Positions 47,019-59,020 are shown, counted from the stretch's first letter. The stretch: DNA of 64,000 nucleotides from Phymorhynchus buccinoides (GCA_017654935.2 CM065690.1:8466202-8530201); one strand, 5' to 3'. Translations and numbers: made by a program. Notes: generated by a model not told the origin, from the letters alone.

Positions 47019-49423
47019 GGCTATTTCTGAGTCTGATGTTGTGGGACCAGCTACAGCAAACTGCTTGCTGAATTGTGGAGACCTTAAGAAGACCAGGTAT
47101 GCTCATGAAGTTACTGTTGCTGCTTTGTTTCTGCTTCAAACTGAAGCTTACCAACAGTACACTGCACAGCTGAAAGAGGCTGAGAGCAGACTGTCATTCA
47201 TGGAGTGGAAGTCTGAAAAGCAAAAGAAGCATCTTCAGTTTCTCTACTGGTCGCTGGTAATGGAGTTTGAATTGTCCATTCTCACGTTTGTGAGGTCTCT
47301 CAGAACCTCAAGCTTCCCCCTGTACATGCAGTCCCTTGAAGAACTTCTGCCATGGAATTCCTCCTTGATCACTATCACTATGCGCGCTGGCTGCCTGTCC
47401 ATCTACGGGACATGAAAGAACTGCCGACCAAAGCTCCAGAGATTGCCCAGGCTTTTGCTGCAGGAAAGTTCACCGTCCAGAAGACAGACAAAGCTTTCTC
47501 ATCCATCGCTTTGGACCACACCCATGAGCAAATGAACAAGATGGTCAAAGGTGAAGGAGGGGCTATTGGACTCACAGAAAATGCAGCTGCGTTTGAACGT
47601 TGGATGACAGCTGGGCCAGAAATGGCACGAATCGTTCAGGAGTATGAACAGACAACGATGTCAGTAAGTAACAGTGACAAAATGCACCATGAACAGACTG
47701 AGAGTCACCAGAAACGGTTCAAAATCGACCTTGACTCACTCAGAAAGAAACTGTCGTATCTGGGGAATCCCTTTGCAGAAGAGAGTGAAGAACGTCTGTC
47801 TCTGTCTACCAAAGACGTTGCAAATGTCGAAGTTGTAAAAACAGTGATGAATGCCAACGAGATAGGCAAAGCAGAGTACCTGGCGTTTCTTGATGAGAGA
47901 CTACAGCAAAGAACAAAGCTACTGTCAGACTCTTTGCAAATGAAGAGAGTTGCCTTGTTCAGCAATCAGAATAAGTCCTCACAGAAGACCAAAGACCTCA
48001 AACTGAAGACAGCCAAAACCAACTGTGGCTTGTTTTCAAGACTGTACATCGGATGTCAGGCTAGAGGAGGTGATCTCTAGGAATCTTTTGAGCACGAGAA
48101 TCAGTCCTTTCCACCATCAATATCAGATTCTGGAGATATGCGGCAAGGCATCAAATCAGACCTCCTTAATTCAGTGCTTTGAAAGAAATCATGACCCGGT
48201 TCTCAGTGAGCCACACGTGTCAGCTGTTGTCATTGATGGTGCTGCCCTTGTGCACATTCTAAAACCAGGACAAGCCCAAACCTTCCAAGACTACAGTGTT
48301 TTTTTGCCACACATCCTGACGTGCCTGGCTACTGCGGATCGTGTCGACGTTGTCTGGGACTGTTATCGTGACAACAGTCTGAAATCATCAGTAAGGAAGA
48401 AGCGAGGGTCTGGCATCAGAAGAAGAGTGAATGCAGATGTTTCGCTGCCACGCAACTGGCCTGAGTTCCTTCGAAATAGCCAGAACAAAACAGAGCTGTT
48501 TCATTTCTTGTCTGAAAATGTCAAGCTTGTCAAGGAAGAAGGGAAAATGGTCATCGCAACACAAGGCGTGGATATTGTCAGTTCTAGTGACGTTTCAGAA
48601 GACCAGAAATCCCAGCTGTCACCCTGTTCACATGAAGAAGCGGACACAAGACTCATTGTACACTGTTTTGACCTGGCCCAGACGAAGCACAGGGACGTGA
48701 TGATCAGAACTTCAGACACTGATGTTGTCGTGCTGGCCACAGCTCATTACCATTCACTCAAGCTAGACACATTGTGGATTGCATTTGGTGCTGGGACACA
48801 TTCTCGCTTTCTCCCTGCTCATACCTTTGCCAGAGAAAGCAGCAGCATCTCTGATGTTTCACTCACTAACAGGTTGTGACACTGTTTCTTTCTTTATCGG
48901 TGTTGGAAAGAAAACCTGCTGGGAGGTGTGGATGTCTGATCCAGAATTCACAAAGCTTTTCCTCAAGATGCTGACTTCACCAGAGACACTGCAGGGCAGT
49001 TTTCCTCAGGTTGAACGGTTTGTGTCACTGATGTATGACAAAACTAATGTCCACAGCAGTGTGAATGACACCAGAAAACGCCTGTTCACAAAGAAAGGGT
49101 GCATGCTGGAAATGATCCCACCAACTCAAGCTGCCCTTCAAGAGCACACAAAACGTGCTGTCCTTCAAGCCCTCATATGGAAGGAAGCAGTTATTGCCCA
49201 GCCAGAGATGCATGATCCAGAACAGTGGGGATGGGCCAGAAAAGACGGCACTTACAGGCCTGTGTGGACCACTCTTCCCGAGGCCTCAAAGATCTGCACT
49301 GAGTTAGTCAAGTGCGGGTGCAAGCTGGACAAAAAAGGGTGCACAGGCAACTGCAAATGTGTGGGAGCAGATCTTCCATGCACAGCACTCTGTGCTTGTG
49401 ATGGCAAGTGTCAACGTGACTGA
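47011..49423 (+). pseudogene. Frame-broken gene of a multicopy family with PIN/FEN1-like motifs
   Basis: The reading order is frame 1 from 47011 (SDVVGPATANCLLNCGD), frame 0 from about 47352 (HYARWLPVHLRDM, AFERWMTAGPEMARIVQEYE, LSYLGNPFAEESEERLSL, CGLFSRLYIGCQARGGD), an in-frame TAG at 48078-48080, frame 1 from about 48170 (VVIDGAALVHILKPG, RVDVVWDCYRDNSLK, SPCSHEEADTRLIVH, SDTDVVVLA, LWIAFG) and frame 2 from about 48835 (FHSLTGCDTVSFFIGVGKK). It ends with a Cys-rich tail (CGCKLDKKGCTGNCKC). I recall this as a widespread repetitive 'uncharacterized protein' in aquatic invertebrates. HEEADTR, DTDV and TGCD resemble acidic-residue clusters of PIN/FEN1 nucleases; that is inference. At least three frameshifts and one stop make this copy dead. 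The N-terminus is lost at the junction with the reverse transcriptase. Confidence 0.75.
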
Positions 49424-50625
49424 ACAGTGTGAACAAATCTGGCCGACGTTCATGGACTTCTGACAGTGTGAGTTTCTGTCTTGTGTATCACCATCTAAAA
49501 AGTTGTGATGAGTGTTTGTCAAACATATTTTATGTTTCTTAACAGTTTGAAAGAATGTAGTCTATAAATGTGTGAATTTGCAAGTTAGAAAAAATGTAGG
49601 TTGACTGTGTAGCTAATACTAGAGTCGTTGCAACATCATTCGTAAAAATACATACGATTCAGGGGTTGCAGTAGATTGGTCTAAAGGATAATTATATGTG
49701 ACATAATGTTTCTTGACTTTGTTTAAAAATGTGGGACAATGTACCTTTTGCAAGGTAAAAGTCTATCTGACAAGAATGGGTTTATTTGTTTACACACCCA
49801 ACACATGCGCGCATGTTGGAACGTTCGTTATCAGAAGCCGCATAAGGACTAAATGCTTTCAAATGCAGATTTTATTTATGTGGGAAGTTTTTTTTACCTG
49901 TCTCCATTTCAAAGAGAGGGTATTAACAAACATCACTTTGGCTTTTTGAGTAAAAAAACCTTCTGATTTTGCAGACAGTAAAGATTATACTCTGCGTCCC
50001 TTGCAAAAATGCGTTTTGGGGGTAAACGTCCCATAATTTTCTTCACAGCTCTCTTAGAGCTTGCCCCCCGGCTGTTTCTAGACCCTGAAACATGCCTCTA
50101 TCACTGTGCAAAGTGTCATACTGGTATCCAGAAGTGAACAATTCGCCCTTTTTTTGCAGTTAGGCCCCCCACTATTAGTCATAACCGATGTATTGTTCTT
50201 CATCACAAGAAAACAGAACATGTCTGCTGACCACTGTCTCTTTTCTTACTTCCACACCCACCACTTTTTAAAAAGAATTCAAGTGATTACAGAGAACTAG
50301 CCTACATACTTTGTTCATTTAGTTCATATTTTACATTACTGAATCGTCCACATAACATTTTATTTTTTAATCTCTGATTTCATAGTAACTTGCTGAAAGA
50401 AAATATATATCTTATTCTCAAAATCGCATATTAGTTTATAGATTAGCCTAATTATTTCTCAGGACCCTTGGCTTAACGACACAGATTGAACATTATGAGT
50501 AACAACCATGTGCAGCATTGCCTTCATAATCCATGTTATAGTGGGGGGGGGGTATTAGAAAGTTATCATAATTTCTGAAAATCATAGATCATAATTAATT
50601 ATTATGCTTGGATATAACTTGTTTG
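49424..50625. other. AT-rich spacer
   Basis: Non-coding, strongly AT-rich in its second half, with a short G run near 50541-50550. No exon, RNA gene or element end was recognised. Confidence 0.6.
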
Positions 50626-50923
50626 ATAATTATAAAATTAAACTAGGCTTACGATAGGAAGCTGAAGTTTAATTTGAATTATTTTGAATCTATTGAAGGG
50701 AAGAGAAGTTACGCGAGATGCGGGAACAGATCACGTGACGGCAAGAGTCAGGCTTTAGCGTTGTTGTGTCCACTAGGCCTACGATAGGGAGGGCATGTCT
50801 AATTGAACCATTTCAAATCCAAAGAATGGAGGGCGCGTAACTTCTCTTCCCTTCAATAGATTCAAAATAATTCAAATTAAACTTCAGCTTCCTATCGTAA
50901 ACCTAGTTTAATTTTATAATTAT
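50626..50923. mobile_element. Palindromic DIRS-related unit (90-bp arms)
   Basis: The arm at 50626-50715 is repeated as a near-perfect reverse complement at 50834-50923 (a single mismatch seen). The 118-bp centre is a mosaic. TTACGCGAGATGCGGGA, CAGATCACGTGAC and AAGAGTCAG match the inner sequence of the DIRS end at 55830-55880. TTGTTGTGTCCACTAGG is the complement of the inner sequence of the other DIRS end at 50969-50990. GGGCATGTCTAA matches the complement of the flank at 55904-55915. It overlaps the DIRS terminal repeat by a few bases. It may be an internally deleted DIRS relative or the internal complementary region of this element. Confidence 0.65.
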
Positions 50924-50959
50924 TTCTCATCTATTTCTCGTCCAGAGAAATTACGCGAG

Positions 50960-51359
50960 ACTTTAGAGAACCTAGTGGACAAAAACAACATACCCAAAAC
51001 AAATGAAGCGTAGGCTTCAACATAAAACACCAAACATACCAGATTATATACACCGAACAGGGTAATGGATCATCAGCATCCAAATTATATTCTATGTATA
51101 TAGGTATATATCCGCAGTTGCACAAAAACCAAAGCTTGAAACAAGAAGTAATTAAAAAATGATTGGGTACCAGCATTAATGACAGATTAATTGAAAAATA
51201 TGAATTTGCCATGAAGCAGCCTCCACAGCACAGTTTAGTCATCATCCAATCAAAGTTCTGTGCATAGGCACACCAACACATACACTGATACAGTGCATAT
51301 ATCATTATATGTACAAAATGATTAAATGAAATCAAAGCAAGCAACATGCAAGAAAAAAG
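50960..51359 (-). other. DIRS 3' non-coding region
   Basis: About 400 bp between the recombinase stop and the terminal inverted repeat. It is AT-rich, with no ORF. Confidence 0.6.
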
Positions 51360-52493
51360 TCAGTGCTTTGTCACAAAAGTGTCCATGACTGATTGCCCAA
51401 AATTTGGGGCGCTAGCTTTATTGTAGAACTTAGAGAAAGTCTTTTGGTTACTCCATCCAGCAGCCTTCATGATGGAAACAATGGAAACTCCTTGGCTGGC
51501 AGCTGCACTAGTACTCGCAGCCCGCGTGCTATGGCTACCATATTTGTCCGTGTCAATGCCAGCCTCTTCCAACACATGTTTCACCCAGCAAGAAAAAGTT
51601 TCCCTAGAGATAGGGCTGTGTGGCCTTATGAAACTGATGAAGAGTTTTTCCCCTTGTCTAAGCTTCTGTGTCATTTCCAAATATCTCTCTAAATGCTTCA
51701 CCAAACACAACTTAGAATTTTTTGGAAAAGCTAATATTGTTGCTGGCTCTGTATGCGTTCCTGGTCGAGTGTGCTTTTGCTTGTCAGAGAAAAATATGGT
51801 GCATTTCTGCGGGTTTAATTTAACATCACTAACATTTAGTGCATACAGAGCATGACCTCTTTGCCCTGTCAACAGAGTCAACAACATTACTGTTCTAAGA
51901 GTTAATTGCTTTAAGGACAGTTCCTGCACATGTGGCCATTCCAATAAATGGTCCAAAACAACATCCACACTCCACACTTCCTGATATATTGGTAAAGCAG
52001 GTCTCATTTCAAACACGCCTTTTAAAAGTCTGCATATAGCTGGGTGACTCCCTATAGAAGGTCCTTTGTCATTCTCTGGAGCTAAATAGGCATTCAAAGC
52101 ACTCCTGGCAGTGTTAATCGCACTATAGCTAGCACCTTTAGAATAAAGCAAAGCTAGGAAATTGCCTACTTGTATAGGAGTAGGTGACAATTTATCCAGA
52201 GAATTATCATCTGCATACTGTTGCCATTGTTTAATATAGCAGTCATACGCTTTCTTGGTCGCTGGTCTCCAAGATGCTAACACCAGGTCTGCTGCAGTAG
52301 TTGTCAACCCTTTAACAGTGAATCTTTCCCTGATATCCTGCATAGCAGCAGGCGAAGCTTGCCCTTTTCCACAAGTCGGTGTGTTTTGTCCAGGTGGCTG
52401 GGCAGTATCAGGGAGTCCTTGGTCGCCGGTATGGGGACAGGCTCTGTAGTCAGCATCCTGGAGAGGAGCGGCCACCAGGTTTGTGTCGGCCAC
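51360..52493 (-). CDS. DIRS tyrosine recombinase
   Basis: A 377-residue uninterrupted ORF. It has an N-terminal SAM-like core-binding region (about 70-140: ASWRPATKKAYDCYIKQW, SYSAINTARSALNAYL) and a catalytic domain with Arg212 (LLTGQRGHAL), His321-x-x-Arg324 (GSHSTRAAS) and the nucleophile candidate Tyr357 (FSKFYNK). It would catalyse strand exchange between circular cDNA and the genome. The first ~50 residues overlap the RNase H frame; the chosen ATG is the longest, and a later start is possible. It is the only element ORF here with no visible break, which may point to recent activity or chance. Confidence 0.92.
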   Translation of the reverse strand: MADTNLVAAPLQDADYRACPHTGDQGLPDTAQPPGQNTPTCGKGQASPAAMQDIRERFTVKGLTTTAADLVLASWRPATKKAYDCYIKQWQQYADDNSLDKLSPTPIQVGNFLALLYSKGASYSAINTARSALNAYLAPENDKGPSIGSHPAICRLLKGVFEMRPALPIYQEVWSVDVVLDHLLEWPHVQELSLKQLTLRTVMLLTLLTGQRGHALYALNVSDVKLNPQKCTIFFSDKQKHTRPGTHTEPATILAFPKNSKLCLVKHLERYLEMTQKLRQGEKLFISFIRPHSPISRETFSCWVKHVLEEAGIDTDKYGSHSTRAASTSAAASQGVSIVSIMKAAGWSNQKTFSKFYNKASAPNFGQSVMDTFVTKH

Positions 52494-54378
52494 CTGGGGA
52501 CCACCAGCACCCCCGTACTCTGCTCCTGCAGCACCTTCTGCAAGACTTGCAGAATTACACTGAAAGGGGGAAAAGCATAAAATTCAGTGAGTTTCCAAGA
52601 AATTGAAAAAGCGTCCACTGCATACGCCTCAGGATCTGGTCTGTAGGAAACATAGCATGGATACTGTTTGTTAATGCGATAAGCAAACAAATCCACTGAG
52701 GGCTTGATGTTCAAGCAAGCCAAAGCTTTCTGCAGCATGTCAGGGTTGAGCTGCCATTCTGCATCCAGGTTTATTTTCCTGGACTCCGTGTCTGCTGCAG
52801 TGTTCTCCTTGCCTGGTAAGTACGCTGCTGAGAGCCATATGTCACGGGCAACACACCACTGCCAAATAGTGAAAGTGATGTCATTACATGAATCTGAGTG
52901 GCTAGTGCCAAAATGATTGATGCATGCAACAGCTGTAGTGTTATCCGTCAACACACGCACTGCTTTCCCTGAAATTTCATTCTCAAACATTGCAAAGCAA
53001 AAAGGATAGCTTTCAGCTCCAAATAATTGATGTGGAACTCAGCTTCCGCCGGAAGCCAGGCACCACCAGACCGCCAGTCTCCAAGGGAACACCCACAACC
53101 AGCTTTACTTGCATCTGAAGTAATGGTGATTTCAGGCTCTCTGTCACAAACATAATTTTTTGCACAGTCAATGTTATCAATCCACCACAAAATGTCATTT
53201 CTTGCAAGGGGAGAGAGGCACATAATACCATCAAAATCGCCTCTGGAACATTTGAGTGCCATTTTCTTATCTTCTTCCAAGTGGCGATAGTGTAATGCCC
53301 CATACTTAACAGTTGGGAAACTTGCTACCAGCATGCCCACTACTTGAGCGACCTCTGATTTTGGGTTGATTTTTCTTCAGCAACTGTGTGCAGCCCACTT
53401 TAATTTTCTCCTTACGCTCTTTAGTCAACTCAACTGTCATGCTTTTTGAGTCAATGATTACCCCAAGGTACTGAATGGTCTGAGAGGGACATAGGGCAGA
53501 TTTCTCTGGATGAATAACAAACCCCAGTGCTCTAAACAGCTTTACAGTCTCAGTGATGTTACATTGACAATCAATTTCACTTCTCGCAACCAACAAAGAG
53601 TCATCAAGATAAGAGGATGAAACATGACCTCTCTCCCTCAACCAAGCAAAAACAGGTTTCAACAGCTTTGTGAACTTTCTAGGTGCCATTGCTATTCCAT
53701 TCGGTAAACAGTTAAATTCCCACAACTGACCCTTCCAACTGAATCTCAACAGCTTTCTGTGGGCCTGCCATATAGGTACTGAATAATAAGCATCCTTTAA
53801 GTCTATTGAGGCCATGAAACAGTCTTTTGTAATCAATCTAAGGGCTGACTGCTATTATCCATCTTAAAATGATGGTATGTGATTTCCCTATTCAAATGCT
53901 TCAAATTCAAAATCATTCTGTGTGTGCCATCCTTTTTAGGACGAGTGAAAATAGGTGACACAAATTGACCTGTCTCAGGCACGCACTCTGAAATAACACC
54001 TTTCTGGGATAGTTTCTCTATCTCCTTATCAATTGCGCAAATTTCTGGGCTAGTCAAGCTTGGTTGAGTGGGAGAGAAATGTGGTAAATCTTCAATATCC
54101 GAAACCAGATCTATTTTGGCCCCAGTGATCAACTCAAGAATCTCGGGGTCAGAGGTCAAATCTTTCCATGGAACAACATAGTGCTGCAACCTCCCAGCAG
54201 TAAACACATCAGCTTCTTCTTTTAGTTCCTCAATCAGCCTTGGGAGTGTCGCATAAAATTCACTCACCTCATTGTGTGATTGTGACTCCCAGTGGGAGGG
54301 TGTCTGGCCACTCAAGCCTGCTGCTTGTTGTTCTGCCTCTTGTGGTAGGCAGGAGAGTGCTTCTTGTTCCTGTGCCAC
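52304..54378 (-). pseudogene. DIRS reverse transcriptase-RNase H, three frameshifts
   Basis: Four overlapping frames make one gene. 54378-53833: N-terminal part with QFVSPIFTRPKKDGTHRMIL. 53836-53306: palm with MASIDLKDAYYSVPI (catalytic Asp), GIAMAPRKFTKLLKPV and SSSYLDDSLLVA (YLDD). 53340-52948: linker and RNase H start (ITSDASKAGCGCSLGD, INYLELKAILFALQC). 52990-52304: RNase H end (VRVLTDNTTAVACINH, YLPGKENTAAD). Shifts fall near 53840, 53330 and 52980. Each frame picks up where the homology leaves off, so they are single small indels and could be decay or assembly errors. The 3' end overlaps the recombinase ORF, as is usual in DIRS. Confidence 0.9.
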
Positions 54379-54403
54379 TGACTCTCAAACTGATTTTTCC
54401 GAC

Positions 54404-55399
54404 CTAAAAAAGATGGTTGGGGCGCTTGTCATGGTATCTGGCTCCCCCAGGTCTGGGGCCAGAGAGTTTGGCCCCAATGTTGTCCAGATCCTTTGCCTCC
54501 TTCACAGAGGCAGACAAGTTATCCCCAAACAGTTTGTCAGTAACCGGCACACTCTCTGCACAGATGCCAGCCGCGATGTTTTGGTTTAGGTAGGGCTTTA
54601 TTCCTACACGTCGTTTGATCGAGAGCTCTTGTGACGCATGCCCAAGCAGAGCAATGGAATCCGTTAGGTTGCTGACTGCCGTTTCAAGTAGATCGGCCTT
54701 TTCGGTTCTCTGCGCCTCTCTGATTGCTTGCATGGCTCTCACTGACGCGCTCGCGGCACGCACTACGAGGCGCTGCGTGTGCACTGTGCGAAGGTCATTC
54801 TTTCTCGCTCTTGATGGAATCGCTTTCCAAATTTCTTTGTTGACCGTGAGAACGCAGAGCTTTTCACAGTTGGTAGGTCGGACATATTTGTCGGTCAGTT
54901 TTTGCACTTTCTTATCGGACAGTTGTTTGGAGAACCGCTTATTGGCGAGTTTCGCAATCGATGTTGAAACTCTAATGCCGGTCTCTTCGTCATCATCAAG
55001 CTCGTCGTCAAGTTCCTTTATCAGTTCATCTTCCTCATCGCAATTGATCGACACTACATCGTCGTTTGCTTCAGTATCGCCTTCGGTTTCAGACTTGGTG
55101 TCTGAACTTTCCTCGCTCGAAGTTTCCCATTTCCGTTTTTTCGATTTTCTTTTGTCTTCCGCGCGCAATCCGCTTGACCCTGTTTGCAATCGAGAGGGTC
55201 CGGCGTCACAATTCGATCATTCCGTTTGAGGCTGAGATGCCAAGCCTGCAATCAATCGGTCTAGCTTGGCATCCAGGTCGTGGAATTTTCTATTCCATTT
55301 TGCATCCATGCTCTCTAAAGCCGGTGTGTCCCGCGATCCTGTTGCAGTGTGCTCATTCACTGGCACCGGGCCGTCAGGCCTGTGGTCCAAGTCCGACAT
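54404..55399 (-). pseudogene. DIRS gag-like ORF with one in-frame stop
   Basis: It starts MSDLDHRPDGPVPVNEHTAT at 55399. It runs through a coiled-coil-like ESMDAKWNRKFHDLDAKLDR, meets TGA at 55217-55219, and continues in the same frame with a Lys/Glu/Ser-rich and acidic region (KRKSKKRKWETSSEESSD, DEEDELIKELDDELDDDEE) and a helical region rich in Ala/Arg (VRAASASVRAMQAIREAQ), ending at 54404. About 331 codons. No zinc knuckle is seen, as in most DIRS gag proteins. Its 3' end may also carry a shift, because Gln/Asn/Lys-rich sequence continues in another frame toward 54378. Confidence 0.8.
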
Positions 55400-55902
55400 C
55401 GTAAGATGTCATGGTAAAACCAAACACAAGTGGCAAATGTATAGATCAGCGTAAGCTGATCAGTGGAACAAGACCAGACTCGGTGGCAAAACAATTTAAA
55501 CAGCATAAGCTGAGAAAATGCACAAACGGCACAGTGTAGACTTGGGTTGGGGGAGAACAAAGAACGCCACCTTCCCGCTCGGTGCCAGACACATTCGAGC
55601 GCGTGCGCACACACGAGTCTAGTGCCTGTCGGTTAGGCCTAGGCGTACGGGTTATATTCCGGTTAAAAACGACCTTACCTGTTGAAATATACCACAAAAC
55701 ACACACACTAATACTAATATACAACACACTATATTGGGGCGTGAAGGGAAAATTATAACTAAAATTGAAAATTATTTTCCTGTGCTAAAAGACCATGGCA
55801 CTGCCGCCGACGTGTTAGCGCCGACTGACTCTTGCTGTCACGTGATCTGCTCCCGCATCTCGCGTAATTTCTCTGGACGAGAAATAGATGAGAAATAATT
55901 TT

Positions 55903-56540
55903 GTTAGACATGCCCAAGACATTTGTCGTTTTTCTTATGCTTTTTACAATCTTCAAATAATCATGATATTTCTAGTACTTGATGTTTTTAAGATTCAAAG
56001 TGTCTGCTTTAATTTACAATTACGTCTGTGGCACACAATGCCTAGAAATATATTTCGAGATGCATTTCAAGCTTTGTTAGCAAACAGGTCTGAAGAAGAA
56101 TGGATGGGCGTGTCTATATTACACTGCCATGAATGGATACAATAACACAAACTCTCCTTATTGCAAAAGGCCCTATCTTAAAGCAATTCACAGTTGAACT
56201 TGTGGTGATGCCTGCAAGGAAGACGTTTTGATATGTAGTACAAGTAACCAGAAAATGATGAAGTATGAAGAATAAATTGCAATTACGTACTGGCATGCCT
56301 GACATCAATTGTTTATGTCCATAACATGGTGACTATTACATGCCACTCCCTTTCACAGTACATAAGGAAGAGCCTCCCTAACAGAATCACGCACCAAGTA
56401 AATATCTTCTCTTGCCTACATTATCCTGCCCTTTGTTTCCTTCTGGAATACATATTCGCTACAGTCGTGCATCCAGCCTCAGTAAGATTAGATTGAATGG
56501 TGTTTGACTGTGTGAAACGGAAGGAGATGGGTATAATACT
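55903..56540. other. Spacer
   Basis: AT-rich, non-coding. An 85-codon open stretch at 55888-56145 has no recognisable domain and overlaps the DIRS end. Confidence 0.5.
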
Positions 56541-56541
56541 A

Positions 56542-56755
56542 GGGGAAGACGGGGTAAAAAGCGCATGGGCGGGTAAGAAGCCCACCCCAATTATCTCATG
56601 AAATGAAGCAAATTTCAGTCTCATTTTGCCCATGAGACGAGCGTTAATGTCTAGCATTCGTCTCATGGGCAAATTTGACTGAAATTTTCTTTATTTCATG
56701 AGATAATTGGGGTGGGCTTCTTACCCGCCCATGCGCTTTTTACCCCGTCTTCCCC
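56542..56755. mobile_element. Palindromic MITE, copy 2 (214 bp, TA-flanked)
   Basis: Second copy of the element at 37157-37362. The ends GGGGAAGACGGGGTAAAAAG and CTTTTTACCCCGTCTTCCCC are perfect inverted repeats, flanked by TA at 56540-56541 and 56756-56757. The centre around TTAATGTCTAGCATT differs most from copy 1. Confidence 0.9.
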
Positions 56756-56757
56756 TA

Positions 56758-56870
56758 CTTGCTTGCCATTCGCCATTCTTCGAGGATATGCGCATAATTA
56801 ATGAGTGAACGAAAACGAGGCTCTCGTGCACTGAGGTTCTGTCCCTTTCTGATGAGATTTGACACTAGGC

Positions 56871-56904
<34 letters not shown>

Positions 56905-57357
56905 GCGCGTGCGTGCGTGTGTGTTCAAACCCCCACTACCGGGTTCTTCAATATGATAAACTTAGTAAGCAGTGGGCTTAAAAAATTACTGGGTCTAAAA
57001 CTTTGGACCCTGGTTTTTTTAAGGGTAGCATGCCTTTAAAAATGTCATGAAATAGCCCCCAAACCAATTTGTAGGCAAGTACCCAGTAGTCGAGTTTGGT
57101 CAGAAAGTGTGTATCAATATACACCCCTGTCACACTGCATGAAAAGTCGGCTCCTATTTTTTATACCCAGTATTCCAATTTAGCATATCCTAACACACAA
57201 GGCATGACCCATGTTCATATCCTCGTAATCTCTTATAATACTTCTAATTGATGCATTGGTTATGGATTTTAAATGTTGTAGAAAGCAGGAGCAGCAGAAA
57301 TGAGGAAACCTGGTTTGCCTGAGTTTGACAGGAAACCCAGTAGTAGGCATTAGATTC

Positions 57358-57358
<1 letters not shown>
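56758..57358. other. Spacer with short (GT)n
   Basis: A (GT)n tract with GC-containing interruptions lies at about 56871-56923. The rest is non-coding. Confidence 0.5.
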
Positions 57359-57873
<515 letters not shown>

Positions 57874-58440
57874 TGTGCGTGTGCGTGCGTGTGCGTGTGC
57901 GTATGTTGTGTGTTTATCTCTGTCATTGTCTGTATCTGTCTCTCTCTGCCTCCCTCTCTCCCTCCTCTCTCTCTCTCTCTTTCTATCTCTCTCTCTCTCT
58001 CTCCCACTCACTCATATATGTGTTCTGTTTGTGTAAAAGAGTGTGTATGTCGTGTAAATAGTTGTTGTGTGTTACTCTGTGTGCATCTGTCTGTCTCAGT
58101 CTTTGTGTGTTTACATGTATGTCTGTATCCATCTGTCTGTCTATCTCTCTATCACTGTGTCTGTCTGTCGCTTTCTCTAGCTCAGTATCTCTGTGTATTA
58201 ATCAGTCTTTCTGTCTCAGTGTCTCCTTGTTTCTTTGGGTGTGCTGTAATCTGTTTGTGTGCATTTGTGTGTTCAGGTGTCTGTGTGTATATGCACGCAC
58301 ATGCGCCTTTGTGTGTGCACGTGTGCGTGCCATTGTGTTTGTGTACTGATGCGAGTGTGCTTGTGTGTGTGTTTGTGTGCATGTGTGTTAGAAAGAGACA
58401 CCCAGAAAGAGACAAGGACACAGTGAGTCAGAGTTAGAAC
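57874..58440. repeat. GT/CT-rich degenerate simple sequence
   Basis: Pyrimidine- and TG-rich DNA with shifting motifs (GTGCGTGC, CTGTCTGTC, GTGTGTTT). Cys/Val/Leu/Ser-rich open frames here are artefacts. Confidence 0.8.
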
Positions 58441-58800
58441 GAGAGACTGACAGACACCATGGACACTGTGTGAGAGAACAAAGGAACTGACGAATGAATG
58501 AAATTTTATTTATGCAGGACGGTATCAATAAGTATAAACACATTTTTACATTCAGCGCTTCTCCGAGAATCAGAAGGTGAATTAACATGAACATCAATGC
58601 AAACATGCAGAGACAGAGACCCCTGAGACAGACAAACCGATGGACACACACAAACGTGCACCAATGCAGAGTGACATGCACAAGATTTGTGTGTGTGGAC
58701 GTAGACATTCTTCAGTTTTTTACACAGACAGATACTGAGACAGCAGACAGACAGGGAGGGAGGAAAATATTAAGAGAGACAGAGAAGAACAATGAGACAG
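58441..58800. other. Spacer with antisense retroposon tail
   Basis: At about 58490-58515, GAATGAATGAAATTTTATTT read on the minus strand is an AATAAAATTTCATTCATTC 3' tail typical of non-LTR retroposons. GACA/CAGA-rich sequence follows. Confidence 0.5.
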
Positions 58801-58872
<72 letters not shown>

Positions 58873-58985
58873 TGGGAGGGAAAGAGAAACAGTGTCATAA
58901 ACACATGTATAATGGGTCGATACCCCTATGCCACAAGCCCGCTATGCTACAGTTTTGCCTCTTTGGTGTAAAGCTCGTTGGTCCA

Positions 58986-59020
<35 letters not shown>

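Larger units (their letters stand above)
50917..55902 (-). mobile_element. DIRS-type tyrosine-recombinase retrotransposon (~5 kb)
   Basis: On the minus strand the order is gag-like ORF, RT-RNase H, then tyrosine recombinase, the DIRS layout. Terminal inverted repeats of about 42 bp (AATTATTTCTCATCTATTTC, TCGTCCAGAGAAATTACGCG) start at 50917 and, inverted, end at 55902. There are no LTRs and no DDE integrase. DIRS elements integrate through a circular cDNA using the recombinase, normally without target duplication. The leader (about 55400-55860) holds a small GATCAGC/GCTGATC hairpin at 55444-55461. Confidence 0.88.

Noticed and set aside
55888..56145. 85-codon ORF after the DIRS element
   Set aside because: AT-rich, overlaps the element terminus, no domain.
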